Of a DNA stretch of 64,000 nucleotides, positions 26,624-38,296 are shown one piece after another; within the stretch, counting starts at the first letter, position 1, and every line of letters begins with the position of its first letter. A program made the position numbers and the translations under genes. Origin of the DNA: Prostheceraeus crozeri. Lineage: Eukaryota; Platyhelminthes; Polycladida; Euryleptidae. The stretch lies in the NCBI GenBank assembly GCA_907163375.1, contig CAJQUW010010428.1:1-64000 (forward strand). The letters run 5' to 3'. The notes under the pieces were generated by a model. It did no database searches. It had not been told where the DNA came from and was given only the letters and a program-made list of their open reading frames with translations.

Positions 26624-27028
26624 ATGTCTTTCTCAAATGATTGTGGAACATTAAGTTTTCATAGACAAAGCTTAAAGGGAGCTATTCAAGATTATGTGAT
26701 AACTTTTCATAAAGATGAGATCAACATCAAATCAGTTATTGGTGATGCTAGCACTCTATTTTTGAAGTTAATGGATACGTTTTCTAATAGAATTGTAATA
26801 GCGAGATTAGTTGCAAAAATTCATTTCAGTTATTTTGGGAAAGAAGAGGTAGAAGATCGTTTCTTCCACTTTGCTTCTTATTCGATGGAAGATGTAGATA
26901 ATCCCGACGAATTTTTTGAAAGACATATGGGAAAAATTGCTCAACGTTTTGATGCATTTAACCATCATGGTAGCAGTCTAGTGATTGAAGCAATTTCGCA
27001 TATTCACATTCAACTTTGTATAAAATAA
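26624..27028 (+). CDS. stand-alone polymerase-leader-like protein (fossil B copy)
   Basis: 134 residues, homologous over its full length to 10755-11165 and with the same start (MSFSNDCGTL). Conserved core: ARLVAKIHFSYFGKEEVE, NPDEFFERHMGKIAQRFDAF and HHGSSLVIEAISHIHIQL. It remains open in this copy and no polymerase follows it here either. Confidence 0.55.
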   Translation: MSFSNDCGTLSFHRQSLKGAIQDYVITFHKDEINIKSVIGDASTLFLKLMDTFSNRIVIARLVAKIHFSYFGKEEVEDRFFHFASYSMEDVDNPDEFFERHMGKIAQRFDAFNHHGSSLVIEAISHIHIQLCIK

Positions 27029-27036
27029 ACTTAAAG

Positions 27037-27359
27037 ATGCAGTGGTACTTGATCGTAGCACAATTGGTTTTCGAGTTGTGTCCGCTTACTCTCGAAGTAT
27101 GTTCCTTCTGCACATGTGTCTATTATTAAAAAAGGCTAGCAAATTCATATCTTCAAAAAGACTTGCTTTAGAAGTTGTTAGTAAGAGTGAAAATATGTGC
27201 GATGTATGTAAGCGAAAGGATGGAAGTGAAAAAAGCATCTTTAAGAGATGTAAGCATACTTTCTGCCAGCGCTGTTTCATACGATGCTGCATTCAACTTT
27301 GTCAATGTAGCCACTGTGATGTAGCTCATTTTGAGTGTCACTTCTGTCATAAAAGTTAG
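27037..27359 (+). pseudogene. membrane RING-like protein (fossil B copy)
   Basis: Homologue of 10429-10752, starting with MQWYLIVAQLVFELC. The metal ligands MCDVCKRKDG, RCKHTFCQRCFIRCC and HFECHFC are conserved. Looks broken. Confidence 0.55.
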
Positions 27360-27394
27360 CACCTATGCAAATGTGGAAAAATCAAGTTGTAACA

Positions 27395-27760
27395 ATGGTT
27401 AGGAGAAAAATGGCGAAACGTAAAAGTAGAAAGTCTTCAAAATTTTCTTCAGCCATTCGAGCTCTTCAACGAATGAAAGGAAATCAACGATATAATGCTA
27501 TACGACATGCTAATGATAAATTTATTCGAGAAATCGTTTCTCATGTCAGAAGTTTGAGGACAGAGAAATTATCATCGCAACAACGAAAGTTACTTAAGCA
27601 ACATTCTACGAAATTGCGATTCATCTCCAATCATAAAATCACCCTTCAAAGAAAGTGGAAAACTCTAACACAAAGGGGTGGTTTCCTTTCAGTGTTACTT
27701 CCGCTGTTAGCTCCTGTAGTAGGTGACCTATTGGGTAGGATCTTTGGTCCTAACCGTTAA
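27395..27760 (+). CDS. small basic protein with hydrophobic Gly tail (fossil B copy)
   Basis: 121 residues from ATG at 27395; a start 15 bases downstream would also fit element 1. Basic N-terminus (KRKSRKSSKFSSAIRALQRM) and C-terminal GGFLSVLLPLLAPVVGDLLG. Homologous to 10012-10377 over its full length. Confidence 0.55.
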   Translation: MVRRKMAKRKSRKSSKFSSAIRALQRMKGNQRYNAIRHANDKFIREIVSHVRSLRTEKLSSQQRKLLKQHSTKLRFISNHKITLQRKWKTLTQRGGFLSVLLPLLAPVVGDLLGRIFGPNR

Positions 27761-27791
27761 TTATGCAAATATTGAATCTCAAAGTATTAAA

Positions 27792-28409
27792 ATGGATTTT
27801 AGACTTCAATGTGATAAAGTTCTGACTGCATCAGGTCCATCCCATGCAGGTAAAACTGTTTTCACTCTGAATTTGCTAGATAAAAGAAAAGAGTTGTTTA
27901 GGGAACCTATCAATCGAGTGATTTGGTGTTATGGCATTTATCAACCGTCACTCTTTCAGGAATTGCAACGTCGTAACTTTATTCGACATGAAGGAATTAT
28001 TCCAGTGAATAAGATTCAGTCCAATGATGTCGTTGTATTGGATGATCTATTAAAAGAAAGCAAGAATTCTTAAGATGTTACAGATATGTTCACTCGCGCA
28101 GCACATCACAAAAGATACTTTATAATCTATATCATGCAAAATTTGTTTCCTGATGAGAAAGAAGCCCCCACACGAAACCTGAATACACACCATTACGCTA
28201 TTTTTAAGAATCCACGAGATAGAAGTCAATTTGAAATTTTAGCGCGACAAGTTGCGCCAAGAGGTTCAAAAGCCTTAATTGAAATTTTTTAAGCAGCAAC
28301 TGAAAAACCACACGGTTACTTATTTATTGATTTTCCACAGGAGTGTCCGGAACACTTTAGATTTTGAAGTGATATTTTGAAAAAGCCTATGATTATCTAC
28401 AAACTATGA
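27792..28409 (+). pseudogene. packaging ATPase (fossil B copy)
   Basis: Homologue of 9363-9980. It opens MDFRLQCDKVLTASGPSHAG and keeps Walker A (GPSHAGKT) and Walker B (VVVLDD). Looks broken. The ATGA overlap with the next gene at 28406-28409 is preserved. Confidence 0.75.
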
Positions 28410-29078
28410 GTTCTTATTTTCGCATGGTTGTTATTCCTCAGGATGAATATGTGCAATTGACTGCTGTGCAACAAGTAAGACAACCTCTCGCAATTCAAAT
28501 TTATAAGAATGAACTGAATTATCAGCAAAATGCGCATATCAAAGATCCACATCGTGCTAGATCATTACAATCGGAAACTGTCGAAGAATTGAAAAGTTTG
28601 AAGAATAAGATGCGTGACTCTGTTTCGACTGCTACACCTTTTATCATCTCGCGCACATGCAATGTCCCTTTTCAACAGCATTGAACTATATCTCACTGTG
28701 AATGATAGAGGTGAAATCATTTCAGATGAAAATGAAATTATTAACGCCTCACGTTATGAAGACTTGATTAAGTATGCAACACGCAGAAAGCGCCGTCAAG
28801 GCTATGTCCCATCTGGTTGGTCTTACTTTCTTAAACTATTGAAAAAGCACAATGTTCCAAAATTTGCTTTGAATAATGAAACATTGAAAGAACTTGATTC
28901 TATTTCAGCAGTTGATGCTACTTCATCTACTTCACAGGTTAAGAGTAAAATTAAAATGCCAAGGAATTGGTTTAAGAGATCACCTTCCAAATCCCCTCCT
29001 ACACCCATCAAGCAAACAAGGGGAAGAGAACGACGTAGAGGAACTCCTCCAAAGAAATACATGTTCTCAGACTATTAA
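28406..29078 (+). pseudogene. conserved Polinton-type protein (fossil B copy)
   Basis: Homologue of 8674-9366 with the motif GWSYFLKLLKKHNVPKFALN, a basic Ser/Pro-rich tail and the terminal KYMFSDY. Looks broken. In copy C the same gene is the target of the element 2 insertion. Confidence 0.6.
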
Positions 29079-29079
29079 T

Positions 29080-29283
29080 ATGAAGCAAATGTGTTGCTTA
29101 CCATGTAATGAGCCGCCGGAAGTAAATGTAGCTGTAACTTGTACTTGCTGTGCCAGCTCTCACAATAAGACTCCTAAGCAATGTAAATGTAAATCCCATA
29201 AATCCTGTGAATGCTGTAAATGCAAAAAGGTAGGAAAGCAAAAACATGAGAAGAAGCAGAAAGAATCAGTCGTCATCGGATGA
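29080..29283 (+). CDS. small Cys-rich protein (fossil B copy)
   Basis: 67 residues from ATG at 29080, two bases after the preceding stop. MCCLPCNEPPEVNVAVTCTC and CECCKCKK conserve the cysteine spacing of 8457-8672. Metal binding is likely from composition. Function unknown. Confidence 0.5.
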   Translation: MKQMCCLPCNEPPEVNVAVTCTCCASSHNKTPKQCKCKSHKSCECCKCKKVGKQKHEKKQKESVVIG

Positions 29284-29377
29284 ACTTTTAAAGTCAACAT
29301 ATTATGATGTAAAACATCCGGCAGGATTTGCATCTATAGAGAAATTGTCAAAAGCAAGCGGTCTTCCACTAGTCTAG
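29246..29377 (+). pseudogene. integrase N-terminal fragment
   Basis: Contains the conserved STYYDVKHPAGFASIEKLSK block of the element 1 integrase. Homology to element 1 ends at about 29371, which is the right end of fossil B. No catalytic acids remain. Confidence 0.7.
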
Positions 29378-31273
29378 GAAATTTAAGTCAAAAAATAGCC
29401 GTAGTTGGAATAAATTGCAAGATTTGATATTAAGGTTTCATTTTAGTCTTAAACTTCCATTAAGCACATTGGTGAAGTTTTATAGAAATTGATGCAAGTT
29501 TAGTGGTGCAATTCTTACTTTTTCTACCAGGAATTTATTTAAAGCCACTTGATTTTTAACACACTTAAAATGAGCTAAACGCATTATAAATATAAATATT
29601 CAAAGAATTAAACTGTCAGCTGACTAAGCTCTTTCTATAATTACCATTATTTCAATTGCTCACAAATTTTCCTGAGTGAAATAATTTTCTAAAAGTTGAT
29701 ATTATGACATCGAAGTAATAGGGAACTGACTCCAAAAAAGTATTAGATATAATGGCATTCATACGGAAAAGTGATGAGTGATGGATGGCTACTTTGTCGA
29801 AGTCATGATGAAAATGACACGGAAATATATTTTTAGCATCATGCTACTATCTAAAGAAAAAGGATTTATTTTGCATGACGCCACATTGAAGCCCATTCAG
29901 AAATACTGTGCCTAGGTAATTTGAAAAATATACTATTAGGCTAGGCAAAATAGACTTGAGGTTGGAATAAATTGCAAGATTTTGTTTTTCACTTTTTATT
30001 GGTTGATTATGGTCTGGGCAACATTATGGCAAAATTTTATGAAAATTGCATCAGGTTTAGATATGCATTCTGACATTTTTGTTAGAAATAATACAAAAGA
30101 AGCTATTCGGGATTTAGTGCTTGTTTTTCCACAACAAATTATATATGTAATGGGCTCTCAATGAGTATGAAGTTTTTCACGTAAAAAATCATGCGGGCCG
30201 GTGTAAAATCCGATGTCATCATTACAAAGGAAAAAGTTCGGAGATAAGAGAAGGGTAGGAATTTAAAATTATAACCGTTTAAACAAATAACTTTTGTTAA
30301 TTTAATTCAATCAACGAAAGTTATTAATTGATAATGAGAATTAAGCAAGTAAATTAATTACATAGTAAACGAATTAAATATTATTTTCCAATAGAATAAG
30401 CGCCAAATTTGAATAATCAGCTGTTGACTCTGAGTGAATAAATCGCTAAATTTTGTTGAACGTATCGTGAACTGTGACTGAATAGAATTTCCGCATTCTC
30501 TGAAACTGTTATCTGAAAAATATGTAATCAGTCACAACTTCTTTAATACTGTTTTTGCAAACTGATCAAGACTCGAGATAACCTTTGATGCCTTTTCTAC
30601 TGGCAATGCAAGATTTAGGTCATTCTGTCAAGTAATTACTGCTGTAGGATGGAACAAAGCCATTAATTTCAAAGAAGCTAAATTAAAATGAATCGCTTGT
30701 ATTTTATGAGACCGAGATAGAACATGAATCATTCTTGCTTTACTATTCTACATCTAGTGAGTATGTTTGCAAAGTTGTGGCTCAATCGGTTTGGGCCTCT
30801 GGTGATCGGGGACTGTAAAGTGTTCGCGAACAAAAGTCCTTTGTAATCAGCCTTTGTAAAGCATTTGTAATCAGTCACTAGTGTCTCATGAGACAGAGAT
30901 GGAACCTGAATCAATCAGTCATACTTCATCAAGCTGCATTGTCTGAAAATAGAGGGACTCACATCCACAAAGCACGAGTTCATCTCTACTACGGAACTCC
31001 CTTCGTCGCTATTGGAGAAATCAGTGAGTCTGGTAATAAAGTGGGCAAGAACTCGACTCAAAACGATACTGAATGACTGAATTGAATGATGCAGTCGATT
31101 TGATCAATTCTACTCAACTCCTTAGTGGCAACCAAGACACTGTTAAACTAGTTCCTAATGTAATTTACAACGAGTGAGAATTATTTCCACTATAGAGCTC
31201 CACGACAGGGCTACTCAAACGTCTGATATCCACATGGATGCTTCCACTACAATTGGAACCCCGTTGCAAAAGA
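29378..31273. other. right flank of fossil B, no clear gene
   Basis: About 1.9 kb, AT-rich. A block starting GTTGGAATAAATTGCAAGAT occurs near 29405 and again near 29956 in diverged form. Another repeated block (GAGACAGAGATGGAACCTGA-like) is at 30707 and 30887. Short frames at 30888-31076 and nearby look like coding debris of a retroelement continued at 60.2-62.5 kb. No gene is called. Confidence 0.45.
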
Positions 31274-31882
31274 AATTTGTTAAGTTTTGTGATGGCCTAG
31301 GTGTGAGTTAAGCGAAGAAAGCATTATGTCCTTCTCATCCTTTGAACTCCATCTACAATAACGAGTCGACAAGATATTCCAGTCGACAAGGGAATCAGAG
31401 CAGGAGAGTAAAATCAAAAACATCTCGATATGGCTGTTCTTTTATTAAATGCGCTTAGTCCGTGATTTTTTTGTGTTTTCTTATAGAACAGATGTGTCAC
31501 TTTTCATTGTGTAAACTGCAATGCCATGTCCGAATGCACCATGACATGCAAAAAAACAATTATTATCATTATTATTTGCTGGACCGTGAAATGTTGAATT
31601 TCCGCTTTGACGCTAATTAGACGCTTTTTTGGTATTGAGGAGGATTGTAGCCTGGATCTGATTTTTCATCGACTCAGTTTTCTTGAAAAATTCTGTTCAA
31701 CCGGGGTTACCGCAAATGAATTGCAATTAAATTAATCATACTAAATTGACAATTTCAATCAAAAATTGCAGTGATGGAATTACAATGAACTGACATAATC
31801 GAGGGATTTCGGTCATCCTTTATGAAGACATGAGATGAGGAAAATGTCGCTGACTCTCAAATGATTAATTTAGTTATGTTCA

Positions 31883-32248
31883 CTACTGTCCGATATACCA
31901 TGCGATTAGTCCCTGGAAAAGAAGACCAAATATTGGACCGTGATACTCATGCACATGATCAGTATAATCAGTGATAAAAGTAGGAATAGTGCGACACTTG
32001 CGGATTGCTGCAAAATTCCTTAAAAATGCTCCGATCGCCACGATTCTTTTAGATTTGAAGAATCCAGATGATTGTGCAAAAGTTTTGTCGATGATGTTTG
32101 TCCTTTCGATCATTATCATAAAAGATGGCAGGCGCACGAAAAGACGTTCACAAACTTCTTTGTAGAACTTGACATCGTCAGTGTCTCTTTGCTGTGTGAT
32201 CTGGTTGATAACAGTCATTGAAGCTTCGCACAATTTGATGTGCTTCAT
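31883..32248 (-). CDS. unidentified 121-residue protein, possible Bcl-2-like fold (copy C)
   Basis: Identical protein to 22164-22529. See that entry for the BH1/BH2-like reading and its limits. The decayed tandem partner lies at about 32399-32694. Confidence 0.3.
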   Translation of the reverse strand: MKHIKLCEASMTVINQITQQRDTDDVKFYKEVCERLFVRLPSFMIMIERTNIIDKTFAQSSGFFKSKRIVAIGAFLRNFAAIRKCRTIPTFITDYTDHVHEYHGPIFGLLFQGLIAWYIGQ

Positions 32249-33032
32249 TTTGAACTGACTGCTGCTCGTTGTTCGATTGCTATGGCCACAGAATTTTTAA
32301 GCCACAGTTTAAGCGCATCACTTTGCTAGAAGTGCAAACTGATTAAACACGATGGCACAGGCAGGAACTTGCTAAGTGGGCAAAAAGAAATTTTCGAAAC
32401 CTTACAGAGATAGGAAAAATAGTCGTGTGTCGCTTTCGGATTGTTGTGAACTCCTTTAAAGTGCTTCAATCGCCACGATTCTTTCAGATTCGAAGAATTC
32501 AAATCACTGCGCTAAAGTTTTCTCAATAATGTGTTGGCCTTCCTATCATTATTAAAAAAGTTAGCAGGCGCACGAAAAAACGTTCAGAAACTTCTTTGTA
32601 GAACTTGATATCTGTGTCTCTTTACTGTGTGATCCGGTTGATAACAGTCACTCAAATTTTGCACAATTTGGCGTGCTTTATGTTGAATTGGATGCTTATT
32701 GATCGATTTCTGTGGTATTATGTCAGCACATTGTGCCATTTCATACGCATTACATGTTCCAATGCTTCCTTTCTAGTCAAATAGAAGAAGAGACGAATTT
32801 CATATACAAAATTGGAAAAATGGAACTGTAGTTACAATTAACATGTTCATTCTACGAATGCATGCAAGACTGGGCAAAAACTCGTGTTGGGTTTGACAAC
32901 CATGTTTTTCCACAAACCTGGTTCAAAACCCAAGTCCAAGGTTGAAGAACTAAGGTTTTGAAGCCCATTTTTTTAAAAAAGCTACGCCACATTTAGCCGC
33001 CAGGCCTTTCGTCTTAGGTGTTCCTAGGTCTT

Positions 33033-33586
33033 ATATTGTAGCAAGTATTGGTGCTATCCAGTTAGCGAGTTTGTACAGCATTCCGACGGAAATATTTAGA
33101 AACAGGCACTAAACACTGAGTTTGTACAGCAACTTCCTGCACATTCTCTACACGAACAACCGGTAAAACCGCCAAAAACAGATTTTATTAAAAAAAATGA
33201 TAAGATTCTCCAGAAAAGTACTTTTTCCACTCCTTTTCCACACACATTCTTGTATTTATTGTATAATAACCAGCATTTGCCGGTCGTACGAGTGCTTGAG
33301 TGTCGGAGAACTGTGTGTTCAAACTCAGACTTGATTAGTAGAACACTATTCCACCGGTTGGAGCACTATACAAACTCATTTTCCATGTAGCATCAAGTGC
33401 TTTTCAGGAAAATCTTATCATTTTTTTTTAATAAAATCTGTTTTTGGCGGTTTTACCGGTTGTTCGTGTAGAGAATGTGCAGGAAGTTGCTGTACAAACT
33501 CAGTGTTTAGTGCTTGTTTCTAAATATTTCCGTCGGAATGCTGTCCAAACTCGCTAACTAGGTAGCACCAATACTTGCTACAATAT
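33033..33586. mobile_element. foldback/MITE-like element (copy C)
   Basis: Same element as 23314-23866, one A longer in an A run. Inverted arms of about 180 bp around a loop of about 190 bp. Confidence 0.7.
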
Positions 33587-34642
33587 TTGGAATTTAAATT
33601 TGAATTTTGAAGCTGAAAGAGTTCGAACTTTGGAAAAGCAATTGTATGTACAAACTCGGCGTCATTGATAGCACCTGCACCTGTGGTTTTCCATTCTGTG
33701 GAAACTCTTCCCAAAAAGTTGGTGTTGAAGTTGGTGCTAACTTCAACGACATCATATACTATCAAGAAGTACAGATTATCATGCAACTCAAAAAACAGTT
33801 GCCAATTCGACGAACAAAATTTCAATCTCACTTCCTATTTGTATTTGCTCTGTCTCATGATTCAAACATACATAAGGCCGTCTACTGTATGACATTTATG
33901 ACATTAGCTCATTCAGTAAATATGGTCTAAGTAGTAAGGAATCCTCCCAACTGCGCACAGCGCCCCCCTTTGGAGCGTGAGTTGGTTGTTGTCGTTCTGG
34001 GTCGACCGTCCGTGTAGGTCGTGGTCGACCGTCCTTATTGGTCTTGGGCGGCGGTCTATGTTTTTGGTGTGTAGGAGTGTTTGTAGGTGTGAGTTGTGTT
34101 TAGATTTGTCTTCGTGCTGAAATTCTGCGTCGCCCTGTTGAGATTCATGGGTGTAGGTGGAGGTCTTGTGTGCTTTAGGTTGTTTTAAGAGTGTTTTTGA
34201 GTGAAAAAATGGCTGTAGCGGCTAAGCGAAGCCTCGTACGTTAAAATGGACGGTGGATTTGAGCTTTTTGACCCATTTTGGGTCTAGGGGAGTTGTTTCC
34301 AAAGTCATAGGCCAAAGACTGAAAAACTTCGACACCCCCTCGGCAGCGTTTCTTCCAACTTTGGTTCTAGAGATCGTAGAAAGTCGCGCAATAGCTCGTT
34401 TGAAAGCTAAGAGTGTCACAAATTCATTGGAAAGCACAGTTTGACCCTATCTTTCATTGCTGAGGATTGAGAGTGACATTGAGACTTTTGGTCATGTTAG
34501 AGAGCCGTCACAGGTTGAGTTTTGTGTTTTGGACTCCAGCGGGCGAACAAAGCATCGGACGAGAAAACTGAGACCAGCTTTGGAATCAGCTTGATGTCAT
34601 TGACCAATGAGGAGCACATCCAATGAGAATCCAGCATTTCTC

Positions 34643-34650
34643 TATAAATA
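34643..34650 (+). promoter_or_regulatory. TATA box (copy C)
   Basis: TATAAATA, with CCAAT boxes 20-40 bp upstream, as at 24923-24930. Confidence 0.6.
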
Positions 34651-34746
34651 ATGAGGTTTTCAGAGTGACAATCATTCTATCTTTGAGTCCCACAAGTGTC
34701 GGACGCACGTTCTCCCTCTACATTCCTATTATATTATCCATCTGAA

Positions 34747-35504
34747 ATGGTAAGTCGGAACCTTCCTTCCTCTCCTTCCTTGAGTGTTAACTTAATAGCA
34801 TCTCTTTTATTTTCAGGCATCTACTACATCTACTACATTTACAGGACAAGATAGTGTTCTGGCGTTACAAGGTTCTCTACAATCAGATCGTCTTATGTTG
34901 AGGCCAATAGAAGAGACAACAAAGGTACATAATCCTACACCACTACAGCGTAAATTTAGACAAGCCATGCGTTATTACGATCATAGTATAGTATTGCAAA
35001 CGGGAATGATTCCTTCCACTGAAATGAAGATGTTGAACAATCCGTATGGGGACTACGTAGTCATTCCTGTGAATCCATACATTCGTCGCCAACTCGATAT
35101 TATTGAAGAGTTTGCAACATTAAATATGGACATCCCTACTCCCCTTAGCAAGGAATGGAAGGCGAGAGATGACAATGATACTCCATATAGAAAGATATGG
35201 GATGGTACAAAGCTTTCTTTACCACTATCGCATTGGTGCTCATACTATAAAAACACCCATCAGATGTGAAGACCTCGCAGACCGCACTTGGAATATTGGT
35301 TTTGCTATCAGTGGAATATATTATGGCTATCACCAGAATAACAAATTAGCCTCTATATCGATGCATGCTTATTCCATCCTATATATACCAAAGCAACCAG
35401 ACGTTCATGACATTATTGATCAAATCTTCAACGAGAGCGGTACGAAGCGCAAGTCAGAGAAGAATGCTGCCGGTAAACGCAAGCCAAAGAAGGAGAATCA
35501 CTAG
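34747..35504 (+). pseudogene. spliced promoter-proximal gene (copy C)
   Basis: Duplicate of 25027-25784. ATG-only first exon at 34747-34749, intron 34750-34816, second exon with the same conserved blocks and basic tail. Looks broken. Confidence 0.55.
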
Positions 35505-35664
35505 TCCTTACCTATCTCTACCTTATGACAATTCGCTTATGTGCTTTGAGTGTCATAGACGTGGACTTATCAGATACATTTTACTTCTTCGCTGCCATCA
35601 TGTTATTTGTGTATTTTGTCGTGAACAGCATCGATGTACTTCATCATTTTGTAATATGTTATAG
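35464..35664 (+). CDS. small RING-like zinc protein (copy C)
   Basis: Duplicate of 25744-25944 with all metal ligands kept. Confidence 0.45.
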   Translation: MLPVNASQRRRITSPYLSLPYDNSLMCFECHRRGLIRYILLLRCHHVICVFCREQHRCTSSFCNML

Positions 35665-35725
35665 GACTCTTCATCAGATGAGTAAAAATATGTAATTTCC
35701 TTTTTAGTCATCTATCATCATTTTT

Positions 35726-36257
35726 ATGGATTGTGAGGGTGAACCTGTACAGGAGCTCAGTGCTATTGCTATGGACAATTGTTCGTATCAAATTGTTAGT
35801 GTCTACCATCAACATGCCAAGTGTGATCCCAACGCTGACAGCTGGGCGAGAAAACACATCCATGGACTTAATCAGCAATACTTGCAAGGCTATGGCTTTT
35901 CTAATGAATGTGCTCTTCTTATTGACTTTAAAAGATGGTTAGCAGCTTTTAATGTTGTGTGCATCTTTTGCAATGATCCTTCTAAGGAGAAGAAACTGTT
36001 TCCAAATCTAATCATCAATAATATTCTACTTCCACCCTGGGATAGTAGAATTAATCAACACTATCATGAAGTCACTAAACGTTTTAAGGAATTAAGTGTT
36101 CATATTTTAAATGTTCACTGTAGTCGCTACATTCATAATCAATACTTTTTTTCCTCCATATCTCAACACTGCTAAAGTAATGTTTGGTCATCATTGCTCT
36201 TTATATGATAGCTACCAACTGTATCTGTTTTATCTGTTTCAAACCCAAAATTTGTAA
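35726..36257 (+). pseudogene. possible DEDD-type exonuclease-like gene (copy C)
   Basis: Duplicate of 26006-26537, opening with MDCEGEPVQELSAIA. Looks broken. Confidence 0.35.
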
Positions 36258-36343
36258 TGCATGCTTGTTAAAGTCGCACAATAAATGCTTTATGAAAAGA
36301 TTTGTTATTTTCATGCAACGGGTGGGATAGATGAAAGCTGATA

Positions 36344-36748
36344 ATGTCTTTCTCAAATGATTGTGGAACATTAAGTTTTCATAGACAAAGCTTAAAGGGA
36401 GCTATTCAAGATTATGTGATAACTTTTCATAAAGATGAGATCAACATCAAATCAGTTATTGGTGATGCTAGCACTCTATTTTTGAAGTTAATGGATACGT
36501 TTTCTAATAGAATTGTAATAGCGAGATTAGTTGCAAAAATTCATTTCAGTTATTTTGGGAAAGAAGAGGTAGAAGATCTTTTCTTCCACTTTGCTTCTTA
36601 TTCGATGGAAGATGTAGATAATCCCGACGAATTTTTTGAAAGACATATGGGAAAAATTGCTCAACGTTTTGATGCATTTAACCATCATGGTAGCAGTCTA
36701 GTGATTGAAGCAATTTCGCATATTCACATTCAACTTTGTATAAAATAA
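36344..36748 (+). CDS. stand-alone polymerase-leader-like protein (copy C)
   Basis: Duplicate of 26624-27028, still open, 134 residues. No polymerase follows in this fossil; the only polymerase in the window belongs to element 2. Confidence 0.55.
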   Translation: MSFSNDCGTLSFHRQSLKGAIQDYVITFHKDEINIKSVIGDASTLFLKLMDTFSNRIVIARLVAKIHFSYFGKEEVEDLFFHFASYSMEDVDNPDEFFERHMGKIAQRFDAFNHHGSSLVIEAISHIHIQLCIK

Positions 36749-36756
36749 ACTTAAAG

Positions 36757-37079
36757 ATGCAGTGGTACTTGATCGTAGCACAATTGGTTTTCGAGTTGTG
36801 TCCGCTTACTCTCGAAGTATGTTCCTTCTGCACATGTGTCTATTATTAAAAAAGGCTAGCAAATTCATATCTTCAAAAAGACTTGCTTTAGAAGTTGTTA
36901 GTAAGAGTGAAAATATGTGCGATGTATGTAAGCGAAAGGATGGAAGTGAAAAACGCATCTTTAAGAGATGTAAGCATACTTTCTGCCAGCGCTGTTTCAT
37001 ACGATGCTGCATTCAACTTTGTCAATGTAGCCACTGTGATGTAGCTCATTTTGAGTGTCACTTCTGTCATAAAAGTTAG
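36757..37079 (+). pseudogene. membrane RING-like protein (copy C)
   Basis: Duplicate of 27037-27359 with the RING ligands kept. Looks broken. Confidence 0.55.
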
Positions 37080-37114
37080 CACCTATGCAAATGTGGAAAA
37101 ATCAAGTTGTAACA

Positions 37115-37480
37115 ATGGTTAGGAGAAAAATGGCGAAACGTAAAAGTAGAAAGTCTTCAAAATTTTCTTCAGCCATTCGAGCTCTTCAACGAATGAAAGG
37201 AAATCAACGATATAATGCTATACGACATGCTAATGATAAATTTATTCGAGAAATCGTTTCTCATGTCAGAAGTTTGAGGACAGAGAAATTATCATCGCAA
37301 CAACGAAAGTTACTTAAGCAACATTCTACGAAATTGCGATTCATCTCCAATCATAAAATCACCCTTCAAAGAAAGTGGAAAACTCTAACACAAAAGGGTG
37401 GTTTCCTTTCAGTGTTACTTCCGCTGTTAGCTCCTGTAGTAGGTGACCTATTGGGTAGGATCTTTGGTCCTAACCGTTAA
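37115..37480 (+). CDS. small basic protein with hydrophobic Gly tail (copy C)
   Basis: Duplicate of 27395-27760. The C-terminal tail keeps LPLLAPVVGDLLG. Confidence 0.55.
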   Translation: MVRRKMAKRKSRKSSKFSSAIRALQRMKGNQRYNAIRHANDKFIREIVSHVRSLRTEKLSSQQRKLLKQHSTKLRFISNHKITLQRKWKTLTQKGGFLSVLLPLLAPVVGDLLGRIFGPNR

Positions 37481-37511
37481 TTATGCAAATATTGAATCTC
37501 AAAGTATTAAA

Positions 37512-38129
37512 ATGGATTTTAGACTTCAATGTGATAAAGTTCTGACTGCATCAGGTCCATCCCATGCAGGTAAAACTGTTTTCACTCTGAATTTGCTAGA
37601 TAAAAGAAAAGAGTTGTTTAGGGAACCTATCAATCGAGTGATTTGGTGTTATGGCATTTATCAACCGTCACTCTTTCAGGAATTGCAACGTCGTAACTTT
37701 ATTCGACATGAAGGAATTATTCCAGTGAATAAGATTCAGTCCAATGATGTCGTTGTATTGGATGATCTATTAAAAGAAAGCAAGAATTCTTAAGATGTTA
37801 CAGATATGTTCACTCGCGCAGCACATCACAAAAGATACTTTATAATCTATATCATGCAAAATTTGTTTCCTGATGAGAAAGAAGCCCCCACACGAAACCT
37901 GAATACACACCATTACGCTATTTTTAAGAATCCACGAGATAGAAGTCAATTTGAAATTTTAGCGCGACAAGTTGCGCCAAGAGGTTCAAAAGCCTTAATT
38001 GAAATTTTTTAAGCAGCAACTGAAAAACCACACGGTTACTTATTTATTGATTTTCCACAGGAGTGTCCGGAACACTTTAGATTTTGAAGTGATATTTTGA
38101 AAAAGCCTATGATTATCTACAAACAATGA
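37512..38129 (+). pseudogene. packaging ATPase (copy C)
   Basis: Duplicate of 27792-28409 with Walker A and B visible. Looks broken. Confidence 0.75.
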
Positions 38130-38296
38130 GTTCTTATTTTCGCATGGTTGTTATTCCTCAGGATGAATATGTGCAATTGACTGCTGTGCAACAAGTAAGA
38201 CAACCTCTCGCAATTCAAATTTATAAGAATGAACTGAATTATCAGCAAAATGCGCATATCAAAGATCCACATCGTGCTAGATCATTACAATCGGAA
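38126..38296 (+). pseudogene. conserved Polinton-type protein, 5' part cut by element 2
   Basis: First part of the copy C homologue of 28406-29078. Element 2 inserted at TCGGAA (38291-38296, duplicated at 57662-57667). The remaining part of the gene lies at 57668-58169. Confidence 0.8.

Larger units (their letters stand above)
24236..29371 (+). mobile_element. Fossil B: half-length relative of element 1
   Basis: Runs in the same gene order as element 1 but on the plus strand: promoter, spliced early gene, RING-like gene, exonuclease-like gene, polymerase-leader-like gene, membrane RING gene, basic protein, ATPase, 230-residue-type protein, Cys-rich protein and the first part of the integrase. 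The capsid half is absent. The left boundary is approximate, in G/T-rich sequence with two GGTCGACCGTCC copies at 24280-24315. Looks broken, with about half a dozen breaks. Protein similarity to element 1 is moderate to high but DNA is clearly diverged, so it is a separate old integration. Confidence 0.85.
21549..31273. repeat. tandem segmental duplication, copy B
   Basis: About 9.72 kb repeated head to tail as copy C at 31268-60364 (C is longer because element 2 sits in it). By eye I count only about 15 differences across the unit. At the junction the outer flanks share AAAAGA, a 6-bp microhomology. Either a very recent tandem duplication or two haplotypes joined by the assembler. Confidence 0.9.
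33956..38296 (+). mobile_element. Fossil C, left piece (relative of element 1)
   Basis: Duplicate of fossil B, interrupted at 38296 by element 2 and continued at 57662-58468. Gene content and breaks essentially as in B, because the break history is shared. Confidence 0.85.

Noticed and set aside
29982-31076. Short frames right of fossil B
   Set aside because: Roughly 60 codons each, with no motif. Presence in both copies is explained by the duplication.
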